A stretch of DNA of 64,000 bases, from contig CALSTP010000001.1 of assembly GCA_943789305.1 (NCBI GenBank), positions 596,178-660,177 of the forward strand. The letters are read 5' to 3'. The translations under genes and the position numbers were made by a program. The notes beneath the pieces are model-generated. The model was not told the origin of the DNA and searched no databases. It saw nothing but the letters and a program-made list of their open reading frames with translations. This stretch comes from an uncultured Flavobacteriaceae bacterium (GTDB lineage: Bacteria; Bacteroidota; Bacteroidia; Flavobacteriales; Flavobacteriaceae). The first letter of the stretch is position 1. The number at the start of each line of letters is the position of its first letter. Of this stretch, positions 26,895 to 36,100 are shown piece by piece.

Positions 26895-29662
26895 TACTCT
26901 TTAATCACAATTTGAGATTGGTTAACGGAAGCATTAATTACTTTCACTACATAACTCCCACTTGTTAAACTTGAGGTGTTAATATAGATGGTACGATTGT
27001 TCGTAGTTAAAGAATATTCTTCTGAAAGAACTTTCTTTCCATCACTAGTGAAAAGTTCAATATTAGCATTCAATTCTTTTCCTCCGATGTAAATTCCTAG
27101 GGTTTCCTTAAAGGGATTCGGAGCAAATACAACAGTTTCCGAATTGAAGTAAGATTGTTCAAATATTCCTTGACAGGCAAGGCCTGTACTTATGGATACA
27201 TTATTAGCTCCTTTTTCTAAGTAAAGTGTATATTCGCTTTCTGTGGTTTGTTTGGTAATCCCATTGTGTGTAATTGAATAACTTTTCCCTCCGTTTAGTT
27301 GGTAACTTACACTTTCTAGGCTCTTGCTAGCCATACTGTAGACTGAAAGTGGTTGAGGCTCGTTTATAGTCACATCAAAACAACGTTCAAATTCATTTGA
27401 ATCAATTCCCTCTACAGTTACACAAATAGAATAGTTTCCTTGAGAAAGATTGTTAATGTTCCAAGAGCCATTGCTTATGGTTTCATTGGTGGTAATTTCA
27501 CCACTAACATTAATGTTGTAGGTTAGTGATGTGTCTTCCACAATTAAACTAATGCTGTTGGTGTCTTTACATTTTTCAGTTTTGGAGAGTGAAAAATTCG
27601 TTGGCGGTAAATAGAATATGACACATCCACTGTTATCTACCAGAGACCCGTAGGGTGTTTCGGCACATTTATCAAAAGGATTCCAAACTCCGTCATGATC
27701 TGCGTCATCTGTGACATCACCAACTCCATCTCCGTCGGTATCGCTTTGGTCTGGGTTGCTTTTTAGTGGACTATTGTCAAATATATCTGCGATTCCGTCG
27801 CCGTCTGTATCATCTAATGGAGATGCTGCGACAGTTTGTAACTGAATAGCAGTTGCATTTCCTTCAGGAACAACAAGCTGTGTTTGAGTTACCACAACTG
27901 GAACATTAGTGTCTCCATCTTCAGTATTTATGTTGATTACTTCAACTTCGTAAATATTGTCTTTATTGTGATCTTTTGGGTCTTCAAAATCTGGAGGATA
28001 AATAAATTCTAAGAAATCCTCAGATTCACTATTTCCTCCTTTGTTCATGTCACCACTGGTTCCTATCTTAAATAAAGCTGCATCTTTTCCACCACTAATT
28101 TTCTTTTTGATTTTCCATTTACCAACTCCTTTATTTACGTTAGGATAGTAATACCTCTTGTGACCAACCTTGGAACCACTTGTTTCAGTTTCAACATCAA
28201 AAACACTTAAAGAATAGCTTGCAAACGCATAGGTATTTGGAATATCTAATACCTTAAGTCTAAATACTGCACTGGAAGAAACTCCCCTACTGTTTGTTGC
28301 CTCAATCTCAACTTTTAATTTGTTCTTTTCCTCGAAATCTGTTGGCCTAGTGAGATACAAGATATCGCCTTTTACATCGAAGAAGCTTGAGTCTGCACCG
28401 CTTTTAACAGAAAAAGAAATACTGTTGTCTCCAGAGTCTAGAGGAGGATTATTATCAAAACTAATAATCTTACCTAAAACTATTTCTTCAAACTCTTGAG
28501 GGCTGTTATCAAATGAAGTAATATTACTAAATTCTTTTGTTTCAAATTCATTTCCAAATATAGTTGGTGGCTTGTAGGGACAACCTTTTGGATCCACGGG
28601 GGCTCCTTCTTCTGTGTTTGGACAAAAATCATCTTCATTCAAAACTCCATCGTTATCACTGTCCTGATCTAATTGTTCTATGGAACAGCCATCTTCATTT
28701 ACCTCTGTGTTTAAGGGAGTTTCTGGACAGCGATCTAGTTCATTAGAAACTCCATCCTGATCATCGTCTAACTGACTTTCATTACATCCAAATTCATCAA
28801 CTTCTAAACCGGGTTTAGTATCCAAACATTTGTCATTGATATCGAGTACACCATCGAGATCAGTATCTAAATCAATTTGTGATTTTGTACAACCGTTTTC
28901 ATCTACCTCTTCTCCATAAGGTGTGTTGTCACAAAGATCATCTTCATTTAACACTCCGTCAAGATCCAAATCATTTTCTAACTGATTGATGGAGCAACCA
29001 GATTCATTTACTATTTCTCCTATAGGTGTATTTGGACAAAGGTCTTTGTCATCCATAACCTTATCCTTATCACTATCTATTTGACTTATGGAACAACCAA
29101 ATTCATTTACTTCTTCTCCTTTATTTGTTTCGGGACAAGAATCTATCGTGTCGGGTATACCATCAAAATCTTTGTCTACCTCTGCAATTATGACGAGCTC
29201 GCTTTGGGTACACCCTGTTTGATCAACGATCGCTCCAGGTAAAGTATTTTTACATAAATCTAATTTGTTAGGCACTCTGTCTCCATCATCATCTTTTAAA
29301 TCTTCGATTTCACTCAATTCTTTTTCAGAACATCCCGTTTCAGGATCAACAATTGCACCAAGTGGAGATTCTGGACACTGGTCAAATTCGTCTTTAACAC
29401 CATCCAAATCAGAGTCGTCACTCGTTTCTTTTTGTAAAATAGAACATCCAAACTCATCAACACTTTCTGGTCCACCTTCTGTTCCAGGACAAAGATCATC
29501 TTCATTTATTACTCCATCTAAGTCTTCATCGTTTTGCTTTTTATCACAGCCAAATTCATCAACATTCAGTTCCTGGTCTTGAGTTTTTGCATTTATCAAC
29601 AGTATCTGGAACTCCGTCAAGGTCTTCATCAAGTTGAATTCTAGCACAACCATTTTCATCAA
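26894..29662 (-). CDS. Giant T9SS surface protein, C-terminal fragment (TSP3 repeats, cadherin-like domain, sorting domain)
   Basis: A 922-residue open frame that is really the 3' part of a longer gene. Its first 35 residues are out of frame nonsense; meaningful sequence begins at VDEFGCDKKQNDEDLDGV, in the middle of a thrombospondin type 3 calcium-binding repeat array that continues to about residue 360. A cadherin-like domain follows (about 380-480), then more TSP3 repeats (about 605-685), Ig-like material and a type IX secretion type A sorting domain (last about 75 residues, VFAPNPFKETLGIYI to SQIVIKE). The sorting domain directs export and attachment to the surface. One extra base near 29564 separates it from the preceding fragment. 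Confidence 0.85.
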   Translation of the reverse strand: MMKMVVLEFNLMKTLTEFQILLINAKTQDQELNVDEFGCDKKQNDEDLDGVINEDDLCPGTEGGPESVDEFGCSILQKETSDDSDLDGVKDEFDQCPESPLGAIVDPETGCSEKELSEIEDLKDDDGDRVPNKLDLCKNTLPGAIVDQTGCTQSELVIIAEVDKDFDGIPDTIDSCPETNKGEEVNEFGCSISQIDSDKDKVMDDKDLCPNTPIGEIVNESGCSINQLENDLDLDGVLNEDDLCDNTPYGEEVDENGCTKSQIDLDTDLDGVLDINDKCLDTKPGLEVDEFGCNESQLDDDQDGVSNELDRCPETPLNTEVNEDGCSIEQLDQDSDNDGVLNEDDFCPNTEEGAPVDPKGCPYKPPTIFGNEFETKEFSNITSFDNSPQEFEEIVLGKIISFDNNPPLDSGDNSISFSVKSGADSSFFDVKGDILYLTRPTDFEEKNKLKVEIEATNSRGVSSSAVFRLKVLDIPNTYAFASYSLSVFDVETETSGSKVGHKRYYYPNVNKGVGKWKIKKKISGGKDAALFKIGTSGDMNKGGNSESEDFLEFIYPPDFEDPKDHNKDNIYEVEVININTEDGDTNVPVVVTQTQLVVPEGNATAIQLQTVAASPLDDTDGDGIADIFDNSPLKSNPDQSDTDGDGVGDVTDDADHDGVWNPFDKCAETPYGSLVDNSGCVIFYLPPTNFSLSKTEKCKDTNSISLIVEDTSLTYNINVSGEITTNETISNGSWNINNLSQGNYSICVTVEGIDSNEFERCFDVTINEPQPLSVYSMASKSLESVSYQLNGGKSYSITHNGITKQTTESEYTLYLEKGANNVSISTGLACQGIFEQSYFNSETVVFAPNPFKETLGIYIGGKELNANIELFTSDGKKVLSEEYSLTTNNRTIYINTSSLTSGSYVVKVINASVNQSQIVIKE

Positions 29663-32600
29663 CCTCTAATCCTTCATCAGTTCCAGGACACTGATCTTCA
29701 TCATTAATTATTCCATCTTGATCTAAGTCGTTTTGTAATTCTGAACATCCAAATTCATTTACCTCCTCACCTGATGGAGTTCCTGGGCATTTGTCAGTTC
29801 CATTGTTAATTCCGTCTTCATCATCGTCCTTTTGACTAATTGAACATCCCTCTGAGTCTGCTATTTCTTCTGAAGGGGTATTAGGACAGATATCTAAATC
29901 ATCGGGAATACCATCGTTATCGGAGTCAGCAATCATTGAGATTACATTATTTATACTGAAGGTACTGGTAGCGTTGTTGCTTGCATCTTTGATAGTTTCT
30001 GCTAAATCGATTGTGATAGTTTGACTTTCATCTGGAATACCCGTAACCTCAAAGAATATGGTGTAATTAGTATTATCATTTTGTACTATTCTTTCGGGGG
30101 TATTATTTTGCATTGTCGCTGAGCCAGTGCTGAGCGTGAGGCTGAAACTTGTATTCAATAACAATTCATTGTTAGATCTCAAAGCAGGTTCGTTTAGAGT
30201 TAAACTCAATGAACTTGAATTCAGTACCCGAGCTTTTTTAATGAATGGTGCATAAATATCATTTAAGTAAACAGTTGTTGTAACTTGATTTGATGCCATG
30301 GGGTTTCCTGCGGAATCAAATATTGAATTTGAATTAATATTTATTTTTAGAGAATTTTCTGTGGTTGCTGCTCCTATGATTTTAAGAGATAATCTTAATT
30401 CATTAAGATTTGAAGATTGAATAAAATTCCTCGAAAATGTATTGTCTATACTTAGTTCATCACTCGATAGGTCTAACTCAATATCCGATTCAATAAGAGT
30501 ACCACTTGCAACCCCATTAGAATACTCAGTGTAAACAGCTTCATTAAAAGTAACATAAACGATTTCATTATCATTTGCTATTCTAATTTCTGTGATTACA
30601 GGGGCATCATTGTCAATTGTTAAAGTAAGGGTTCCAGGTTGACTCGATGGATTTCCTGCTCTGTCAGTTGCTGTTACATTTGCAGATATGTTTCCACTGA
30701 TGTTAGCTGGAACTGTCCATTCATATGTCCAAACAGTATTAGAATTTGTTTGGCTCATTTCGACTGTTTGAAATCCTCCAATTGAAATTACTGGGGCTTT
30801 ATTTATTGGTTCGTTTATTATAGCAGTAAAGACGACATTACTGTTTGAACGAATAGCATTGTTGGTTGTATTAGAAGTCAACTGAACTATTGGTGGAGTG
30901 GTATCGCATGCTCCCCATTGAGGATAGTTATTTGCACTTAAATTAGATGAATTTGCAAATCCGCTTGGAAGACTAGTAATATTAGTTGTACACCAATAAG
31001 ATAGATTTTGATTAAAGTTTGATGCCCCATTAAACATATCATCCATATTTGTTACATTACTGGTATTCCATGTCCTGATGTCTTGATTAAAGTTTTGAGC
31101 ACTCATGAACATTTGTCCCATAGTAGTAACAGAGGAAACATCCCAATCACTGATGTCTTGATTAAATACTCGTGCAACCTTAAACATGTCAAACATGTCA
31201 GTTACTGAGGATACATTCCAATCACCAATATCTTGATTAAATGCAAAGTTTTCATAAAATAAGGCCCTCATGTTGGTTACATTTGCCGTATTCCAATTTG
31301 ATATATTTCCGTTAAATGCATAGGCTCCAATGAACATGGAACGGATATTAGTAACATTAGATAGATCCCAATCATTGAGGTTTTGGTTGAATACAATAGC
31401 CATTCTAAACATATGATCCATGGCAGTAACACTCGATGTATCCCAAGAATTTAATGGTTGATTAAATACACTTGCCCCATTAAACATATATTGCATATTG
31501 GTCACATTACTTGTATCCCACGAATCAATATTTTGATTAAAAGCAATAGCAGTACCAAACATATGGCTCATGTCTGTAACACTTGAGGTGTTCCAGTTTC
31601 CAATCGCTTGGTTAAAAGATGAAGCGCTACTAAACATGTATTTCATGGTAGTCACACTTGAGGTATCCCAAGATCCAATATCCTGATTGAACCCTGAATT
31701 TCCACCAAACATTTCATACATATTGCTAACATTGCTTGTATTCCAATTGTTGAGTGTTGAAGAAACATTAGCATTTTTAAACATTGCTCGCATATTTGTT
31801 ACACTCGAGGTATCCCAAGAAGAGATATCTTGATTTGTTGTTTTATTCTCAAACAGGCGATTCATATCTGTAACTAATGAGGTACATATACAATCTAGAT
31901 CAGCATCTCCACTTGTGATTTTTGATCTAAGTGTAGTTTCATTTACTGCAGTGATTGTTTTACCATTAACCAAACCAGTATCTCCGTTAGTTGCTGTTGA
32001 ACAGACTATGGTTTCTCCATTAGATGCCAAAGTAAAAACAGAATCTATTTGTAGCGTCAAACTAGCATTTCCGGTGTATGGTTTACTTGTTGTATCTGTT
32101 GCAGCTACACTTACTGTAAAAGAGCCTGTAGTCACTGAAGAAGGAACTTGCCAGTAATACGTCCAGATCGTTGAAGTAGATCCTTGAGTCATGGCAGTAT
32201 CGCTTACCACTCCAGCTAAAGAAATTAGTGGCGAAGCAGTCATATTCTCTGAGAAAGTTACAGTCAAGGTTACTACCCCAGAAGTAATTACATTGTCGGA
32301 ATCAGTAGTTGTGATTGTTGCAGTGGCTGCTGAATTACATGTTCCCCAATTAGGTAAATTATTTGATTGTAATGCAGACCCAGTGGCAAAGGCAGTCGGC
32401 TGAGAACTAAAATTCACAGAACACCAACCTGATATGTCTTGATTAAAATTTGCAGCACCGTTAAACATGTAATTCATCATAGTTACATTCGAAACATCCC
32501 AACTGCTTATATCCTGGTTAAATACATCTGCACCTCTAAATAAATTTTCCATTTTAGCAACAGAAGAAACATCCCATGAACCAATGTCTTGATTAAAACT

Positions 32601-33128
32601 ATCTGCTTCATAGAACATTTGATTCATGTTCACAACATTTCGGGTATCCCATGTACTGATATCCCCATTGAAATTTGTTGCTTCTCTAAATAAGAATTCC
32701 ATATTGGTCACAGATGATACATCCCAAGATCCAATATTTTGGTTGAATGCTGAAGCACCGTTAAACATGTAGCGCATGTTGGTCACAGATGATACGTCCC
32801 AAGATCCAATGCCTTGATTAAAAATTATAGCACCATCAAACATTTCATTCATATAGATAACATTTGAAACATCCCATTCACCAATGTCTTTATTGAATAC
32901 TCGAGCACCTTCAAACATTTGTATCATATTAGTGACACTCGAAACATCCCATGCACCAATATCTTGATTGAATACTCGAGTACCAAAAAACATGAGCTTC
33001 ATATTAGTAGCTGAAGAAACATCCCAAGACCCAATGTCTTGATTAAAGACATGGGCCCTATCAAACATTCGCATCATGTTGGTTACTTTGGAAACATTCC
33101 AGGAACCTGATATCTTGATTAAAATCAC
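29559..33128 (-). CDS. Giant T9SS surface protein, middle fragment (BspA/DUF285 repeats, Ig-like domains, TSP3 repeats)
   Basis: A 1189-residue open frame without a genuine start: the GTG at 33128 lies inside the preceding fragment and true sequence begins at GSWNVSKVTNM. It holds nine 25-residue DUF285 repeats of the type W-D-V-S-S-V-T-N-M-x-x-M-F-x-x-A-x-x-F-N-Q-D-I-G (to about residue 245), an Ig-like domain (about 265-370), eleven more DUF285 repeats (about 405-720), Ig-like domains (about 745-1050) and the first TSP3 repeats (from about 1065, DSDNDGIPDDLDICP). It ends at a premature stop in GTEC where GTEVDEFGC is expected. DUF285/BspA repeats mediate adhesion in other bacteria. Confidence 0.82.
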   Translation of the reverse strand: MILIKISGSWNVSKVTNMMRMFDRAHVFNQDIGSWDVSSATNMKLMFFGTRVFNQDIGAWDVSSVTNMIQMFEGARVFNKDIGEWDVSNVIYMNEMFDGAIIFNQGIGSWDVSSVTNMRYMFNGASAFNQNIGSWDVSSVTNMEFLFREATNFNGDISTWDTRNVVNMNQMFYEADSFNQDIGSWDVSSVAKMENLFRGADVFNQDISSWDVSNVTMMNYMFNGAANFNQDISGWCSVNFSSQPTAFATGSALQSNNLPNWGTCNSAATATITTTDSDNVITSGVVTLTVTFSENMTASPLISLAGVVSDTAMTQGSTSTIWTYYWQVPSSVTTGSFTVSVAATDTTSKPYTGNASLTLQIDSVFTLASNGETIVCSTATNGDTGLVNGKTITAVNETTLRSKITSGDADLDCICTSLVTDMNRLFENKTTNQDISSWDTSSVTNMRAMFKNANVSSTLNNWNTSNVSNMYEMFGGNSGFNQDIGSWDTSSVTTMKYMFSSASSFNQAIGNWNTSSVTDMSHMFGTAIAFNQNIDSWDTSNVTNMQYMFNGASVFNQPLNSWDTSSVTAMDHMFRMAIVFNQNLNDWDLSNVTNIRSMFIGAYAFNGNISNWNTANVTNMRALFYENFAFNQDIGDWNVSSVTDMFDMFKVARVFNQDISDWDVSSVTTMGQMFMSAQNFNQDIRTWNTSNVTNMDDMFNGASNFNQNLSYWCTTNITSLPSGFANSSNLSANNYPQWGACDTTPPIVQLTSNTTNNAIRSNSNVVFTAIINEPINKAPVISIGGFQTVEMSQTNSNTVWTYEWTVPANISGNISANVTATDRAGNPSSQPGTLTLTIDNDAPVITEIRIANDNEIVYVTFNEAVYTEYSNGVASGTLIESDIELDLSSDELSIDNTFSRNFIQSSNLNELRLSLKIIGAATTENSLKININSNSIFDSAGNPMASNQVTTTVYLNDIYAPFIKKARVLNSSSLSLTLNEPALRSNNELLLNTSFSLTLSTGSATMQNNTPERIVQNDNTNYTIFFEVTGIPDESQTITIDLAETIKDASNNATSTFSINNVISMIADSDNDGIPDDLDICPNTPSEEIADSEGCSISQKDDDEDGINNGTDKCPGTPSGEEVNEFGCSELQNDLDQDGIINDEDQCPGTDEGLEVDENGCARIQLDEDLDGVPDTVDKCKNSRPGTEC

Positions 33129-36100
33129 TAACCCCCCAGAACATATCCTGCATATTGGTTACATTGGAAGTATCCCATGAAGAAATATTTTGATTAAATG
33201 AATATGTTCCAGAACCGCCGAATAGTGAATACATTGACGTGACTAAAGTCGTTACAACACGATCCCAATCGGTATCACTTTTATCTTTTGCTGCAATAGA
33301 AGTATTGTCGTGTGCTGTGTATAAAACATTCCCTATGTATCCTGTGTCTCCAGCGCTACAATCTCTACATTTGACCGTAACACTGTTAGTATCCATATAG
33401 AACATGGGTTCTATCTGAAGTGTCAAACTAGCATTTCCAGAATATGGATTGCTTGTTGAATCTGTTGCACCAACACTTACTGCAAAAGAACCTGTTGTAA
33501 CAGAGGATGGTACTTGCCAGAAGTATGTCCACTCAGCGGCTGAACTTCCCTGTGTCATAACGGTATCTGTTACCATTCCAGATATTGTGATCAGTGGTGA
33601 AGCAGCCATGATCTCTGAGAAACTAACTGTAAGAGTTACTACTCCAGAAGTAATTACATTGTCTGAATCATTACTGGTAATTGTTGCGGTTGTGGAAGTT
33701 ATGTTATAGAGCTGTGAAATCTCTGTTGAGCTTAAACTACGATTCCATATCCCAACATCATCTATTTTACCATCAAAATAATACCAATGACCATTACTCT
33801 GTCGATGTAAACCAATTGCTAAGCAGCCCAATATTTGATATGAAGCAGAGGCTGAGGAAGCAATTTCCTCCCCGTTTCGATAGATTTTCGCATTGGAACC
33901 ATCTGAAACAACTGAGATCATTTGCCATTGATTTAAATCTGCCTGATCAGAGACACTGCCTTGGAATCCGAAACCATTTGTTCCCGAGGATGTTACTCGT
34001 CCGATTTCACCATCAAGGTTGATTCTAAAATTATTGTCGTTACAGTCTGCGTTATTCGCCAAAATGACAGAAGATCGTGAATTGTTACCTGTCCAATAAT
34101 AGGTTTCAGGATTTATCCATACATTAAATGTGAAGGTTGAACCTAAATTAAAATCATGATCAAGGTCAATCCTTTTCCAATCTGATCCGTAACCTGTAAT
34201 TCCATCCCAGTCAAAATCATAGGCGCTTTGTGCATTTCCATTTCTGTCTGTAGTAAGTTGTGGTCCGTTCAATACCGTACCGTGTTTCGAATTTCCACTC
34301 TCATCATTGGCATTCCCATTAAATGGATACCATGCAACTAGACCGTTTGAGGGGAGGTAATCGGGTAGATCTAAAACATTAAAGGTGAGGCTATCAGTTC
34401 CAGAATAAGCATTTCCAGATTTATCTTCTGCTTCGATAGTAACAGATACCTGATCTGAATCAAGAGTTGGTGTTACTTGCCATACATATTCCCATTTATT
34501 GAAAGCATCATCATTTTTCCATTTCCATCCACCAGATGGTTCTGAGTATTCGCTGCTATTAGTGTCTTGATAAAGACCTATAAAAAATGGTTCTTGAGAT
34601 CTGACAGTAGAGTTATTTCTGCATAATAAGGTTAAATAGTCATATTCTTCCTGAGTTTCAATACTCACTAATTCGACATTTAGTCTATTTAACACCAAAT
34701 CCATTTGACTTGTATAATTGTACTTATTGGAAGATATAAAGTAGTTTGATCCATTAAAACTTCCAACTTTTATCATGCCAATCAATTCATGAACCTGTTC
34801 AGTTGTTTCGATAAAAAGTTGTAATTGATCTTGACCCTCTCCGTAATCAGTGAAAACTAATTGATTATAATTGGGATGAGAATTTGAATTTACGATGCCC
34901 ATGTAAGCTAAATTTTCCCCACTACCAGAATTATTTGGTTCTTGAGTGTTTCCACCTGTACTCAACAACCAATGATCAGAAAAATTAAAGTCAATGGATG
35001 GAATCATATTGTATGATTCTACATTTGATCCTTTTCTGATTTTAATTATTGTTTTGGTTACTGATTCTGAAAAACTAGCTGTAATAGTTACATTTCCTGA
35101 GTCAGATATTTGAGTCGCGCCCAGAGTTGAAGTTGAAGTTAATAAAAGTGTGGGCTTAGAGAGGTCACTTGTTATGCCAAAGTTTAGTGTTAAACTATTA
35201 GTTTCTGAATATGAGTTATTTGAAAGGTCTGTTCCAGATACAGTTGCTGAAACTGAAAGATCAGTGGTACTTGAAATTACACCAGTGTATGTCCAGTTTT
35301 CTGATCCATTTGAAAAAGGACGTACAAATGTCTTAAAAACATAGTCCCAATCAGAATCATTACTTCCACGACCACCAGAATAAGAATTCTGAGAACTTAG
35401 ATCTAAAAATCCAACATTTTGACTTCCGTCAGTCAAGGTTAGTCTTATTGTATATTTTGAACCTGAAGCAACAGAAATATTAGCACTTGTAATATCAAAA
35501 TATACATATTCTCCACTGATGTAATTTCCGTTTGAATCATTGTAAGATGGGGTATACAAGTTTGAGCTAGAGGCAAGGAGTGTTCCGGACATACCTTCTC
35601 CTTGATAAATCTTGAAGGAAATAGGCTGAGGAGCTCCATTAATCACTGGACACGCCATTTTCCAAGCAATCTCAGTTAGTTGTCCCGTTTTACTAGCAGT
35701 GAAAGATTGCCATTGATCTGTTCCACCCGCTCCTGCATTAGTATTTGAATTATTAGCATCCAAAGCTTCTACTCCAAAAGAGGATGGTGACATCATAAGG
35801 GCGGTCTGTGAATTTGTGCTAAGTTGAATAGTAGGAGTAGCACTCATTGATTCATTGAAATTTGCTGTAATAATTACAGTATCTCCAGAGTTGATTTTAT
35901 TGTCTGTGTAATTACTGCTTAATGATATTAATTGGGGTGCAGCATTGTCATTTGTTAAATAGTAACTCAAATATATATCATCATCAACATTACTTCCAGA
36001 GCTATCATAAATAGATGTTGATCCTGATGGAGCTAACCTAAATTCCTCATTACCAGTTAAATTACCTGTAATTGATGCTGAAAAAGAAAAAGCTTTCGAG

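Noticed and set aside
29540-33130. Programmed ribosomal frameshifting to join the giant-gene fragments
   Set aside because: Neither join shows a slippery heptamer or homopolymer with a downstream structure that I can see; a plain indel or sequence error is simpler.
30900-33330. Regular roughly 75-bp periodicity, which could suggest a CRISPR array or satellite
   Set aside because: The periodicity is explained by 25-residue DUF285 protein repeats in frame; there are no constant repeats with unique spacers.
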